Below, piece after piece: positions 1-9,500 of a stretch of DNA of 40,920 nucleotides. A model generated the notes under the pieces. It did not search any database. It was not told where the DNA came from and worked only from the letters and a program-made list of their open reading frames with translations. This DNA comes from Caldifarciminota bacterium (lineage in GTDB: Bacteria > Hydrothermota > Hydrothermia > LBFQ01). Both the position numbers and the translations under genes were made by a program. Within the stretch, counting starts at the first letter, position 1, and each line of letters starts with the position of its first letter. The stretch lies in the NCBI GenBank assembly GCA_015490465.1, contig WFXS01000081.1, positions 1 to 40,920 of the forward strand. Reading direction: 5' to 3'.

Positions 1-2
1 GC

Positions 3-1688
3 AGGATAACGGAGGACGGCTACATCGTTGAGATGAGGATCCCCTTCAAGGCCTTCCGGTACCGGAGGGGGAGCGTATGGGGGATGGCCTTCGGCAGGGG
101 GACAGGGGACGGCTACAGCTTCCGGATACCCCTCAACCGCAAGGGGATCTTCCCCGATATGCTGAAGGTGAGGCTCTCCCCTCCCCTCTCGTGGGCCTTG
201 ACCCTCATGCCCTACATCACCTACCGGAAGGACTCGCTCTACAACTTCTGGATAGGGGAGTACGAGAGGTACGAGAGGGCCTACGGCGGCGGGGACGTGA
301 GGCTCACCCTTGAGGACAACTTCGCCCACCTGACCGTAAAGCCCGACTTCTCCAACGTTGAGTCCGACCCCTACTACATAAACGTCGGCCGCTACCGGTA
401 CTTCCTCCAGGAGCGTAGGCCCTTCTTCACCCACGACAAAGACCTCTTCCAGCCCAACTTCAACGCCTTCCTCCCCTACACCATGCTTCTGTACACCCGC
501 AATATTGGAATGGACGAGTACGGGAACGAGATCCCCATAACCTTCGGCCTGAAGGGGGGGCTGTCGCTGTTCGGGACGAACGTTGCCCTACTTACGGTTA
601 GGACGGACTCCGGCCAGATGTGGAACGTCCTCCGCACCAACTACAGGGGGAAGAACCTCGCCGTTGGAACCTTCCTCGCCAGATACACCGGCACCTATCC
701 GTACCCCGACTTCTACAACCCCGGTAGCTTCATAGCCATCAGGGATACTAATGTCCTCGCGGATGTGGATGTGACCTTCAACTACGGCTACTTTCAGGGA
801 GGTTTCGCCATTATGCACGCGGACTATTACGACGAGTTTTCGGGTTGGCGGAGCGGGTGGACCAAGGCCTTCGGCTTCGGGTACGACTCTCAGGAGTGGA
901 AGGTGGGATTCTCCTACAGCGAGATAGACTCCCTCTTTTACGCCGAGAGGATAACCTACATGCCCGCCGCCGGGTCAAAGTACGCCGGATTCACCATCCA
1001 CAGGACCTTCTTCAACCTGGGGAAGTTGAACTACCTTGGTGTTGGAACGGAGTTCAGTGTGACCAGGGATGCCGGCGAGCCTCTCTCCAAGTTCGTCAGC
1101 CCGTCCCTGGGCCTCTCCTTTGGGCGGGGACACAGTATCTACCTATCGTCGGACCTGGGGGACGCCTACAGCTACGACCCCTTCCGCGACACGTTGGTGC
1201 ATTACTTCTCAAGGGATTTCAGGCTGTCCTCCTACTTCAACGTCAGGGCCAACTACCTCGGTATGTGGTTCTCCACCGGGAACCTATACAACTACGCCAC
1301 GGGTGAACTCGGCGACTACTCCACCCTCAACCTGAACCTCCCGTGGAGGTTCTCGGAGTTCTTCAGGACCTCCAACACCGTAAGGGTGTGGCTCTACCCC
1401 GGAATGGACCCCACCTACTCCAACATCCTCCGCCTCACCTTCTCCCTCGGAAACCTCGCCACCGTCCGCACCGGGTGGGAGAAGAACGTTCGCAAAGGTG
1501 AGAGGAGTCTCGTCGGCCTCTACGACCGCGTCTGGGTCTTCCTCTCCTTTGAGAAGGGTCTGACCGGCCTGTACGTCTCCCTCAATACGAGGCTCAAGCC
1601 CACCGACACCCTCAACATCAACCCCTTCAAGTACGAGAGGGCGGACTACATCTTTGGAATTAAGTTCAAGGGGTACTTGAGACTATGA
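3..1688 (+). CDS. DUF5916-family outer-membrane beta-barrel protein, 5' truncated by window edge
   Basis: Frame stays open upstream of the ATG at 33 to the window edge (RITEDGYIVEMRIPFKAFRY, like the end of the N-terminal carbohydrate-binding-like domain). Internal PDFSNVESDPYYINVGRYRYFLQERRPFF matches the DUF5916 hallmark (PDFSQVEAD...FFPEKRPFF). Aromatic-rich alternating strands follow. Confidence 0.8.
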   Translation, partial: RITEDGYIVEMRIPFKAFRYRRGSVWGMAFGRGTGDGYSFRIPLNRKGIFPDMLKVRLSPPLSWALTLMPYITYRKDSLYNFWIGEYERYERAYGGGDVRLTLEDNFAHLTVKPDFSNVESDPYYINVGRYRYFLQERRPFFTHDKDLFQPNFNAFLPYTMLLYTRNIGMDEYGNEIPITFGLKGGLSLFGTNVALLTVRTDSGQMWNVLRTNYRGKNLAVGTFLARYTGTYPYPDFYNPGSFIAIRDTNVLADVDVTFNYGYFQGGFAIMHADYYDEFSGWRSGWTKAFGFGYDSQEWKVGFSYSEIDSLFYAERITYMPAAGSKYAGFTIHRTFFNLGKLNYLGVGTEFSVTRDAGEPLSKFVSPSLGLSFGRGHSIYLSSDLGDAYSYDPFRDTLVHYFSRDFRLSSYFNVRANYLGMWFSTGNLYNYATGELGDYSTLNLNLPWRFSEFFRTSNTVRVWLYPGMDPTYSNILRLTFSLGNLATVRTGWEKNVRKGERSLVGLYDRVWVFLSFEKGLTGLYVSLNTRLKPTDTLNINPFKYERADYIFGIKFKGYLRL

Positions 1689-1900
1689 CGAGGTTGCTCT
1701 TTGCTCTTGTTTTTGGGGCGTTACTGATTGCTGGTAGCCCACCCGTGGAGGCGAAGAGGGGAAAGGACATGGACCTCGGAATGAAGGTGAAGGTCCGGGT
1801 GGGCGATAGCACCATCACGTTGTGCCGCTGCCCGACGAACTACGGCAACTGCTTCTGTACGCCGAAGGGGATGATAGACGAGAGGGACGCAGGGAGGTAG
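1685..1900 (+). CDS. small secreted Cys-rich protein of unknown function
   Basis: 71 aa; N-terminal signal-like MTRLLFALVFGALLIAGSPPVEA; CRCPTNYGNCFC cluster; ATGA overlap with upstream CDS. Confidence 0.55.
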   Translation: MTRLLFALVFGALLIAGSPPVEAKRGKDMDLGMKVKVRVGDSTITLCRCPTNYGNCFCTPKGMIDERDAGR

Positions 1901-2240
1901 GCGCGCAAGGATGACTTCGAACCGATGAGAGCGTCAGGGGTATAGTGGTTCCGGATGGCAGAGGGTACACACTAATTAGCGCCATCATGAGATAGTGCCT
2001 CAACGATCCAGTTATAACCTGTTAAGGAGCGAACGAAATCTTTATCGTTGTAGAAGCGCTGAAGGATGCGTATCAAGTCCTCCTCAGGTTCATCAAAAAG
2101 GAAACAGGGGGTAGGGGAACGAGATGAACGGAAAAGAAGCAAGGAGGAGCATACACGCATTCTACGGGGGAAAGAGTATAATATTCAAACCACGAAAGCC
2201 CCGATACTGCTCATCCACTCAGGTCAATACCGGAAAATAT

Positions 2241-2268
2241 AAAAAAGAGGGGGCATCAATGCCCCCTC
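2241..2268 (-). terminator. rho-independent terminator downstream of rpoC
   Basis: Perfect 10-bp inverted repeat GAGGGGGCAT-(CA)-ATGCCCCCTC (2247-2268), followed on the minus strand by TTTTTT, 10 nt after the rpoC stop. Confidence 0.9.
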
Positions 2269-2278
2269 TTCCATCCTA

Positions 2279-5200
2279 TCAGGATTCCTCAGCCGTTTTT
2301 CTTCCCTTCTCCTCCAGCTCCTCAACCTCAAGCATTATCTTGTCCATCCTCCAGGCCGGGAACCCTGTACCGGCAGGTATGAGGTCCCCTATTATCACGC
2401 GCTCCTTAAGCCCCTTGAGTTCGTCCCTCTGTCTGCGTATGGACGCCTCGGCCAGTACCCTCGGGGCCTCCTCAAAGGATGCGGCAGCCAGAAAGCTGTC
2501 CGTAGTTGCGGCTACCTTGCTTATACCGAGGAGTATAGGCTCGTACTTGGCCGGCTTTCCACCCTGCGCGACTACCCTCCGGTTCTCCTCAAGGATGCGG
2601 TTGAGGTCCACGATCTGCTCCGGCAGGTAACGAGTATCTCCACCGTCCACTATACGGACGCGACGGAGCATCTGGCGGATTATGATCTCTATGTGCTTGT
2701 CGTTTATCTTCACGCCGGATACACGGTAGACCTTCTGGATCTCCTCAAGGAGGTACTCGGCAGCGGCCTCCTTACCCTTGATCCTCAGGATGTCTTTGGG
2801 GGAGATGTCTCCCTCTATGAGTTTGTCCATCGCATAGACGCGATCCCCCTTGTTCACGAGGAGGTACTCACCGTACTTGACCTGATATACGCTTTCGGTG
2901 TTGTCGTCGTGTTTCACGATTATGCGGATCATCCCCTTGCGGTCGTCTATGATGATGTCCTTAACGACACCGTCCCTTTCAACGATCACGGCGTTGTTCT
3001 TGGGTACACGGGCCTCAAACAGCTCCTCAACCTTGGGCAGTCCTCCGGTGATGTCCCTCGTCTTGTATATGAGCCTCGGCACTCTGGCTATAACTTCACC
3101 GGGGTTGACGTAGGGGTTGCCCGTCCCCTTGAAGATCTCGTAGGCCTTCTTGGTGAGACGGGCGTCGTTCGCCAGAGGTATAACCTCCAGAACCTCACCG
3201 GTATTGGGATCTATCACCTTGGCTTTGGGGTAAAGACGGCGGTGTCTGACCACCTCAACGACGTATTCAAGCGTGGTACCCTGGAGGTCCTCCTTCAAGG
3301 ATACGCCCTCAACGAGGCCCTCAAACACCAGCTTGCCGGCTTTGGTGACGAGGATGGGCATGGCGTAGAAGTCCCACTCGGCGAGGACATCCCCCTTCTC
3401 AACCCTCTCACCGTCACCGACGTAAACCTTGTATCCGTACTCCAGACCGTACTCCTTCGTACGGCCATCCCTGCCCTCAAGGACGAGGCTACCTTTACGG
3501 GATACGACCACCCATCCACCATCGGCCTGCTCTATGGCCTTTATGTCCTTCCACCTCACCACACCGGGGAACTGGGCGACGTGTCTGGACTCGCCAACTA
3601 TACGTTCGGCGGCACCACCCGTGTGCTTCGTCCTCAGGGTAAGCTGGGTACCCGGCTCACCGATGGACTGGGCCGCCACTATACCCACCGATTCGCCCGT
3701 ATCCACCTTCTTACCCGTGGCGAGGTTCCTTCCGTAGCACTTGGCACATACGCCGTGGGGAGCCTGACAGTACAGGACGGACCGGATATGGACGGTGTCT
3801 ATACCCGCTTCCTCAATGATCCGGGCCTTTTCCTCCGTTATCTCCTCCCCAGCCTTGACTATGACCTCTGCCGTTACGGGGTGGTAAATGTCGTAGAGGG
3901 AGTACCTTCCGACTATACGGGAAGAGAGAGGCTCTATCACGGTTTCTCCCTCCTTCAGGGCCTGTACGGCTCTACCCTGAATGGCCCCGCAGTCCTCCAT
4001 CGTGACCACCACCTCCTGAGCGGCGTCCACGAGCCTACGGGTCAGATAACCGGCGTCGGCCGTCTTCATGGCCACGTCGGACAGCCCCTTACGGGCGCCG
4101 TGGGAGGAGATGAAGAACTCTATGGACGAGAGTCCCTCCTTCAGGGAGGAGAGTACGGGTGTGGGTATGAGCTCACCGGCCTGTCCCTTCTTGGCGGGCC
4201 TCGTCATCAGTCCCCTCATGGCTCCGAGCTGGCGGGTCTGGTCAATGTTACCACGGGCCCCGGACATCACCATCATGTACAAGGGGTTAAAGCCGTTCTT
4301 ATCCTTCTTCAGGTACTCAAGCATCTTCTTCGTGACCTCTTCGGTCACGCGGGTCCATATGTCAAAGATCCTCTGCTGCTTCTCGGCGTGGGTTATTTTA
4401 CCCTGGGCGTGGAGTCTCTCAACCTGCTCTATCTCCTTGAAAGCCTTCTTGATTATCTTCTCCTTCTCCGGCGGGACGATCACGTCGTCCATACCGAAGG
4501 TGACCCCCGACCAGGCCGCCCACTTGAACCCGAGCTCCTTCATGTCGTCAAGGAAGTGGGTCGTCTTCCACGTGCCGAGTTTCTTGAAGATGCGGCTTAC
4601 GAAGTTGGATATATCCTTCTTACCGTACTCTTTGTTGAAGGTCTCAAAGGTGAAGTCGTCGTCCCACATCTCCTGAGGGATGATGGAGGCGAATACGACG
4701 CGTCCGGCCGTCGTTCTTACCATCTTCACCGGGACGTCCTGCCGGCGGACAAACGGGTTGCCCCTCTCAGGCACGAGGACGAATACGGGGTCGTTAACGT
4801 GGACGGCGTCGTTCTCAATAGCCAGGATGACCTCGTAGGGATCGGAGAACTTCGGAAGGTCCTCCTCCTTCTTATCTGTGGGTTTCTCCTTCGTCAGGTA
4901 GTTTATACCGATGACCATATCCTGCGATGCCGTGGCGAGGGGTCCTCCGTGGGCGGGGGACAGGATGTTGTGGGGAGCGAGGAGGAGGGCGTAGGTCTCG
5001 GCTATGGCCTCCGGGTGGATGGGTACGAATACGGCCATCTGATCCCCGTCAAAGTCGGCGTTGTAGGCAGCGCACACGAGGGGATGGAGCTTTATGGCGT
5101 ACCCTTCCGTCAGGACAGGCTCAAAGGCCTGTATGGACACCCTGTGGAGGGTAGGGGCGCGGTTGAGCATGACGGGGTAGTGCTTCGTGATATCCAGAAG

Positions 5201-6538
5201 CAGCTCCACGGTCTGCTGGTGCTTGGACTTAATGAACTCGTGCTTCTCCGATCTGGTGTAGGCGAGTCCGGCCCTCTCCAGCTTCTCCTCAAGCCAGGGC
5301 TTGAACAGCTCAAGGGCCATATCTTTGGGCAGGCCTACCTGATGGAGTTTCAGCTCCGGGCCGACCACTATCACGGCACGGCCGGAGTAGTCCACACGCT
5401 TACCGAGGAGGTTGCGGCGGAGCAGTCCCTTCTTACCGCGGAGGTAGTCGGTGAGGGACTTTCTCCTCTGACCACTCCGGTTGGTTGAGGGGCGGCGGAG
5501 ACGGGAGTTGTCTATTAAGGCTTCAACGGCGTGCTTTATCTGACGCTTCTCGTTTATGATCATCAGCTCAAAGCCGCCCCTCTCGTATATCTGCTTGAGC
5601 CTGTGGTTCCTGCGGATTACGTCCCTGTAGAGGTCCGTAAGGTCGGTGTTGGCGAACTTCCCACCCTCTAAGGGAAGGAGCGGCCTCAGGTCGGGAGGCA
5701 GAACGGGTATGACCTCCAGGACCATCCACGCCGGATTCTGACCGGAGAGTATGAAGGCCTCTATGATCTTAAGGCGGTTTATCAAGCGGGTACGCTCCGT
5801 GGGATTGGTGGTGTGCATGAACTTGAGTTTCGTGTCTTTATAGAGGTACTCCAGACGGGTCATGCGTTCGTGGGAGTTGGGATCCTCTATGATCTCGTTC
5901 AGTTCCTCCAGGAGCTTCTTTATGGCCTCCGCGCCCCAGCCAGCGGAGAAGGAGTCGGGGCCGAGTACGCTTATGAGTTTTCGGTACTCCTCAACCGAGA
6001 GGACCTGACCCTCCTTCATATGTATGGTGCGGACGGAACCGTCGTCCATCTCTATCTTTACGGTGCTGGGGGACTTTTTGGGGTCAAGGATTACGTAGGC
6101 GTCGTAGTTTATGATGAGCTCAAACTTACTCTTGGGTATACCTAAGAGGGTGGGTATGATGTAGGGGGGCATCTTGTAGAACCACGGGTGAACCACGGGG
6201 GTGTTCAGGACTATGTAGCCCATGCGCTCGCGGCGGACGTCGGATCTGGTGACCTCAACACCACACCTGTCGCATATGACCCCCTCGTATCTGCGTCCTT
6301 TGAACTTGCCGCAGGCACACTCGTAATCCTTTACGGGTCCGAAGATCCTCTGACAGTACAGTCCCCCGGGTTCCGGTTTAAGGGTCTTGTAGTTTATGGT
6401 TTCGGCGCTCTTCACCTCACCGGCGCCGTACTCACCTCTCTCGCGCCCTTTTCTCTCGGCCTCTGACCAGAGCTTTATATCCTCCGGTGAGGCCAGAGAG
6501 GCTATCACAGCCTTTATAGTTCTCCAGGTGGTTGCCAT
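2279..6538 (-). CDS. rpoC: DNA-directed RNA polymerase subunit beta'
   Basis: 1419 aa; NADFDGDQMAVFVP catalytic motif; CACGKFK...CDRCGVEV zinc site; directly after rpoB. Confidence 0.98.
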   Translation of the reverse strand: MATTWRTIKAVIASLASPEDIKLWSEAERKGRERGEYGAGEVKSAETINYKTLKPEPGGLYCQRIFGPVKDYECACGKFKGRRYEGVICDRCGVEVTRSDVRRERMGYIVLNTPVVHPWFYKMPPYIIPTLLGIPKSKFELIINYDAYVILDPKKSPSTVKIEMDDGSVRTIHMKEGQVLSVEEYRKLISVLGPDSFSAGWGAEAIKKLLEELNEIIEDPNSHERMTRLEYLYKDTKLKFMHTTNPTERTRLINRLKIIEAFILSGQNPAWMVLEVIPVLPPDLRPLLPLEGGKFANTDLTDLYRDVIRRNHRLKQIYERGGFELMIINEKRQIKHAVEALIDNSRLRRPSTNRSGQRRKSLTDYLRGKKGLLRRNLLGKRVDYSGRAVIVVGPELKLHQVGLPKDMALELFKPWLEEKLERAGLAYTRSEKHEFIKSKHQQTVELLLDITKHYPVMLNRAPTLHRVSIQAFEPVLTEGYAIKLHPLVCAAYNADFDGDQMAVFVPIHPEAIAETYALLLAPHNILSPAHGGPLATASQDMVIGINYLTKEKPTDKKEEDLPKFSDPYEVILAIENDAVHVNDPVFVLVPERGNPFVRRQDVPVKMVRTTAGRVVFASIIPQEMWDDDFTFETFNKEYGKKDISNFVSRIFKKLGTWKTTHFLDDMKELGFKWAAWSGVTFGMDDVIVPPEKEKIIKKAFKEIEQVERLHAQGKITHAEKQQRIFDIWTRVTEEVTKKMLEYLKKDKNGFNPLYMMVMSGARGNIDQTRQLGAMRGLMTRPAKKGQAGELIPTPVLSSLKEGLSSIEFFISSHGARKGLSDVAMKTADAGYLTRRLVDAAQEVVVTMEDCGAIQGRAVQALKEGETVIEPLSSRIVGRYSLYDIYHPVTAEVIVKAGEEITEEKARIIEEAGIDTVHIRSVLYCQAPHGVCAKCYGRNLATGKKVDTGESVGIVAAQSIGEPGTQLTLRTKHTGGAAERIVGESRHVAQFPGVVRWKDIKAIEQADGGWVVVSRKGSLVLEGRDGRTKEYGLEYGYKVYVGDGERVEKGDVLAEWDFYAMPILVTKAGKLVFEGLVEGVSLKEDLQGTTLEYVVEVVRHRRLYPKAKVIDPNTGEVLEVIPLANDARLTKKAYEIFKGTGNPYVNPGEVIARVPRLIYKTRDITGGLPKVEELFEARVPKNNAVIVERDGVVKDIIIDDRKGMIRIIVKHDDNTESVYQVKYGEYLLVNKGDRVYAMDKLIEGDISPKDILRIKGKEAAAEYLLEEIQKVYRVSGVKINDKHIEIIIRQMLRRVRIVDGGDTRYLPEQIVDLNRILEENRRVVAQGGKPAKYEPILLGISKVAATTDSFLAAASFEEAPRVLAEASIRRQRDELKGLKERVIIGDLIPAGTGFPAWRMDKIMLEVEELEEKGRKTAEES

Positions 6539-6548
6539 GTCTCCCCCT

Positions 6549-9500
6549 TTACTTTTCTTCTTCCCTTTCCATCTTCAAATCAATAGCGAGCGCCTTCAGG
6601 AACTTGGTCAGGACCTGGAACGTGGCGGGTGTGGAGGGAAGAGGCGGTTCCGTTCCCTCACGGATCGCCTTGTAGGTCTGCACCCTGCCTTTTATGTCGT
6701 CGGACTTGACGGTGAGCATCTCCCAGAGGGCGTAAGCGGAGCCATGGGCCTCAAGCGCCCATACCTCCATCTCTCCGAACCTCTGCCCACCCATGTGGGC
6801 GCGCCCACCGACCGGCTGCTGCGTGATGAGGGAGTAGGGACCGGTGGAGCGGGCGTGGATCTTGTCCTCGGCCATGTGGATGAGTTTCATTATGTACATG
6901 GATCCCACGGTGACGGGGTAATCAAGGTACTCCCCCGTTCGTCCGTCCCTGAGGCGCATCTTCCCGTCCTCCGAGAGGCCAGCCAGCTTCAACTGCTCCT
7001 TCACCTCGTCCACTGTAAGGCTCTGGAAGGCCGGAGCAGCGTACTTTATACCCTTCTCTGCCAGTTGCTGTGCGAAGTGCAGCAGGTCCTCCTTCTCCGC
7101 CTCCTTTATCCACTTCTTCAGATCCTCGTCCTTGTGCGGCTCGTAGAGCTTTAGCAGGAACTCCTTTATCCGGGAAACCGGTGCCTTGCTCTTGAGGAGG
7201 TCCCTGAGTTTCTCCGTGTTCTTTACGGCGGCGAACCCCAGTACGGTCTCTAAGATCTGTCCGAAGTTCATACGGGAAGGCACGCCGAGAGGGTTAAGGA
7301 CCACGTCCACGGGTGTACCGTCCTCCATGAAGGGCATGTCAGCCCTCGGGGCTATGATGGATATGACGCCCTTGTTCCCGTGGCGGCCGGCCAACTTGTC
7401 CCCGACCTTTATCTTACGCTTCTGGGCGATATAGACCTTTATGACCTGGCGCACACCGGCGGGTAGGTCGTCCCCGCGGCGTATCATGGCGAGGCCCTGA
7501 TCGTACTCCTCTATCAACCTCTCGTAGGTCTCCTGACCGTCCTCTATCGTCTTTATTACCTCGCTCTCTACCTCCGGATCGTCAAATGTACCCTCCTCAA
7601 CCACCAGCTTCAGAGGATCCACGCTCTGGAGGAACTCAAGGGTGACCTTCTCTCCCGTCTTCAGGGCCTCAACGAGTTCTCCTCCTTTCCGTACGTATAC
7701 GGGTCTCTTGACCTCGTGTCCGAGGGCTATTGAGAGGGACTCCCTCAGCGTCGCCCTCAGGTCGTCTATCCGGAGATTTATCTCGTCAAGGAGCTTCTTC
7801 TGACGGGGGCCTATAGGCCTGTCCTTGGGTACGGGTTGGTCAGGGCGCACGCTGTCGTCAACGTACAGTTCTCCGGGTATGAAGTTCCCCTCTTTATCGT
7901 TCATGCCAAAGGCTATGGGGTCGTCGGGCAGGTTCCGGGTCAGGATCTCAACGCCGATGACGGTACCGTACACGCTCGGAGGCACCCGCAGGGAGGTGTT
8001 CTTCCACGGGCGAGACTTCTCACCGAAGATGGACATAAGGAGCTTCTCCTCGGGGGACAGCTCGCTGAACTTCTTCTCCTCCCTCGGCGTGTTCTTACCC
8101 ACCAGGATGTCCCTCGGTGCCACCTTCGTACCTATGCGGGCTATACCGTACTCGTCAAGGTGCTTCAGGCGGGAGGGGTTCTCCTTGTAGGGTTCGGGTG
8201 TCACTACCTCCGGTCCGAGGCGGGTATCCAGCACCTCCGCCGTAAACTCAAGGATGTGTACGGACGTCAGGAGATCGTCCATGACGACCCTGTCGGATAT
8301 GACTATGGCGTCCTCAAAGTTGTACCCGTACCAGGGCATGAAGGCTACGGTCAGGTTCCTTCCGAGGGAGATCTCTCCACCGACGGAGGAGAGGTTCTCG
8401 GCGAGTATGTCGCCCTTCTTTACCTTCTGCCCCTTCTTGACTCTGGGTACGTAATGGATGATGGTGTTCTGTCCGGACCTCTCAAACACCCGGAGGTTGT
8501 AGGTCTTCAGGTTGAACTTTGCCCCCTCCGGACGGATCATTATCTTGCTGTAATCAACGTAGGCGACCTCCCCGTCCTCCTCGGCCACGACCACGGCTCC
8601 ACTATCTCTGGCTATCCTCTCCTCCATACCCGTACCCACTAAGGGGGCCTCCGGGTTGAGGAGCGGCACGGCCTGACGCTGCATGTTGGATCCCATGAGG
8701 GCGCGGTTGGCGTCGTCGTACTCAAGGAAGGGTATGAGGGAGGTGGAGGGGGATATGATCTGTCTGGGAGACAGGTCTATGTAGTCCACGTGATCCCTGT
8801 CCACGAAGATGTAGTTGCGGCGGTGCCTTACGATGATGTTCTTGGCCTTCTTTATTAGTTTAGTCCGGGGGTGGATGGGCAAGTCCGCCGGGGCGATGCG
8901 GAGGTCGTAGTCCTCGTGGGGGGCAACGTACCTGACCTCACCCGTGACCTTACCCTTCTCAACCTTCACAATAGGGGTCTCAAGGAAACCGAGGTCGTTT
9001 ATGCGGGCGTAAACCGTGGGTGATAGTATCAGACCTATGTTTTGACCCTCCGGAGTCTCTATGGGACAGATACGGCCGTAGTGAGAGGGGTGGACGTCAC
9101 GGACCTCAAGCGTGGCCGTCTCACGGGTCAGTCCTCCCTTACCGAGGGCGGATATACGCCTCTTGTTGGTCAACTCCGAGAGGGGGTTGGTCTGATCAAG
9201 GAGCTGGGACAGGCTGTTCTGTGTGAAGAAGGCCACGACGGAGCGGGACACGATCTTCGGATGTACGATCTTACGCAGAGAGCTCTCCTCGTCTATGAGC
9301 TTCTCACGGATACCCTTGGACGTCCTTATGAACTCCGTCCTTACGGCCTCGTAGAGCTGCTCCCCCACCCTCTTTATACGCCTGTGGGCGAGGTCGTCAA
9401 TATCGTCCTCTTCACCCTCACCGCGGTAGAGGGCAATCAGCTCCCGCAGAGCAACGATGAAGTCCTCTTCCGTGAACCACTCAACGTCATCGCCGGGTAC

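Noticed and set aside
2693-5488. 931-aa plus-strand ORF antisense to rpoC
   Set aside because: Fully inside rpoC; the open frame reflects codon bias on the sense strand, and the translation has no recognisable domain.
7836-8642. 268-aa ORF antisense to rpoB
   Set aside because: Antisense to highly conserved rpoB motifs.
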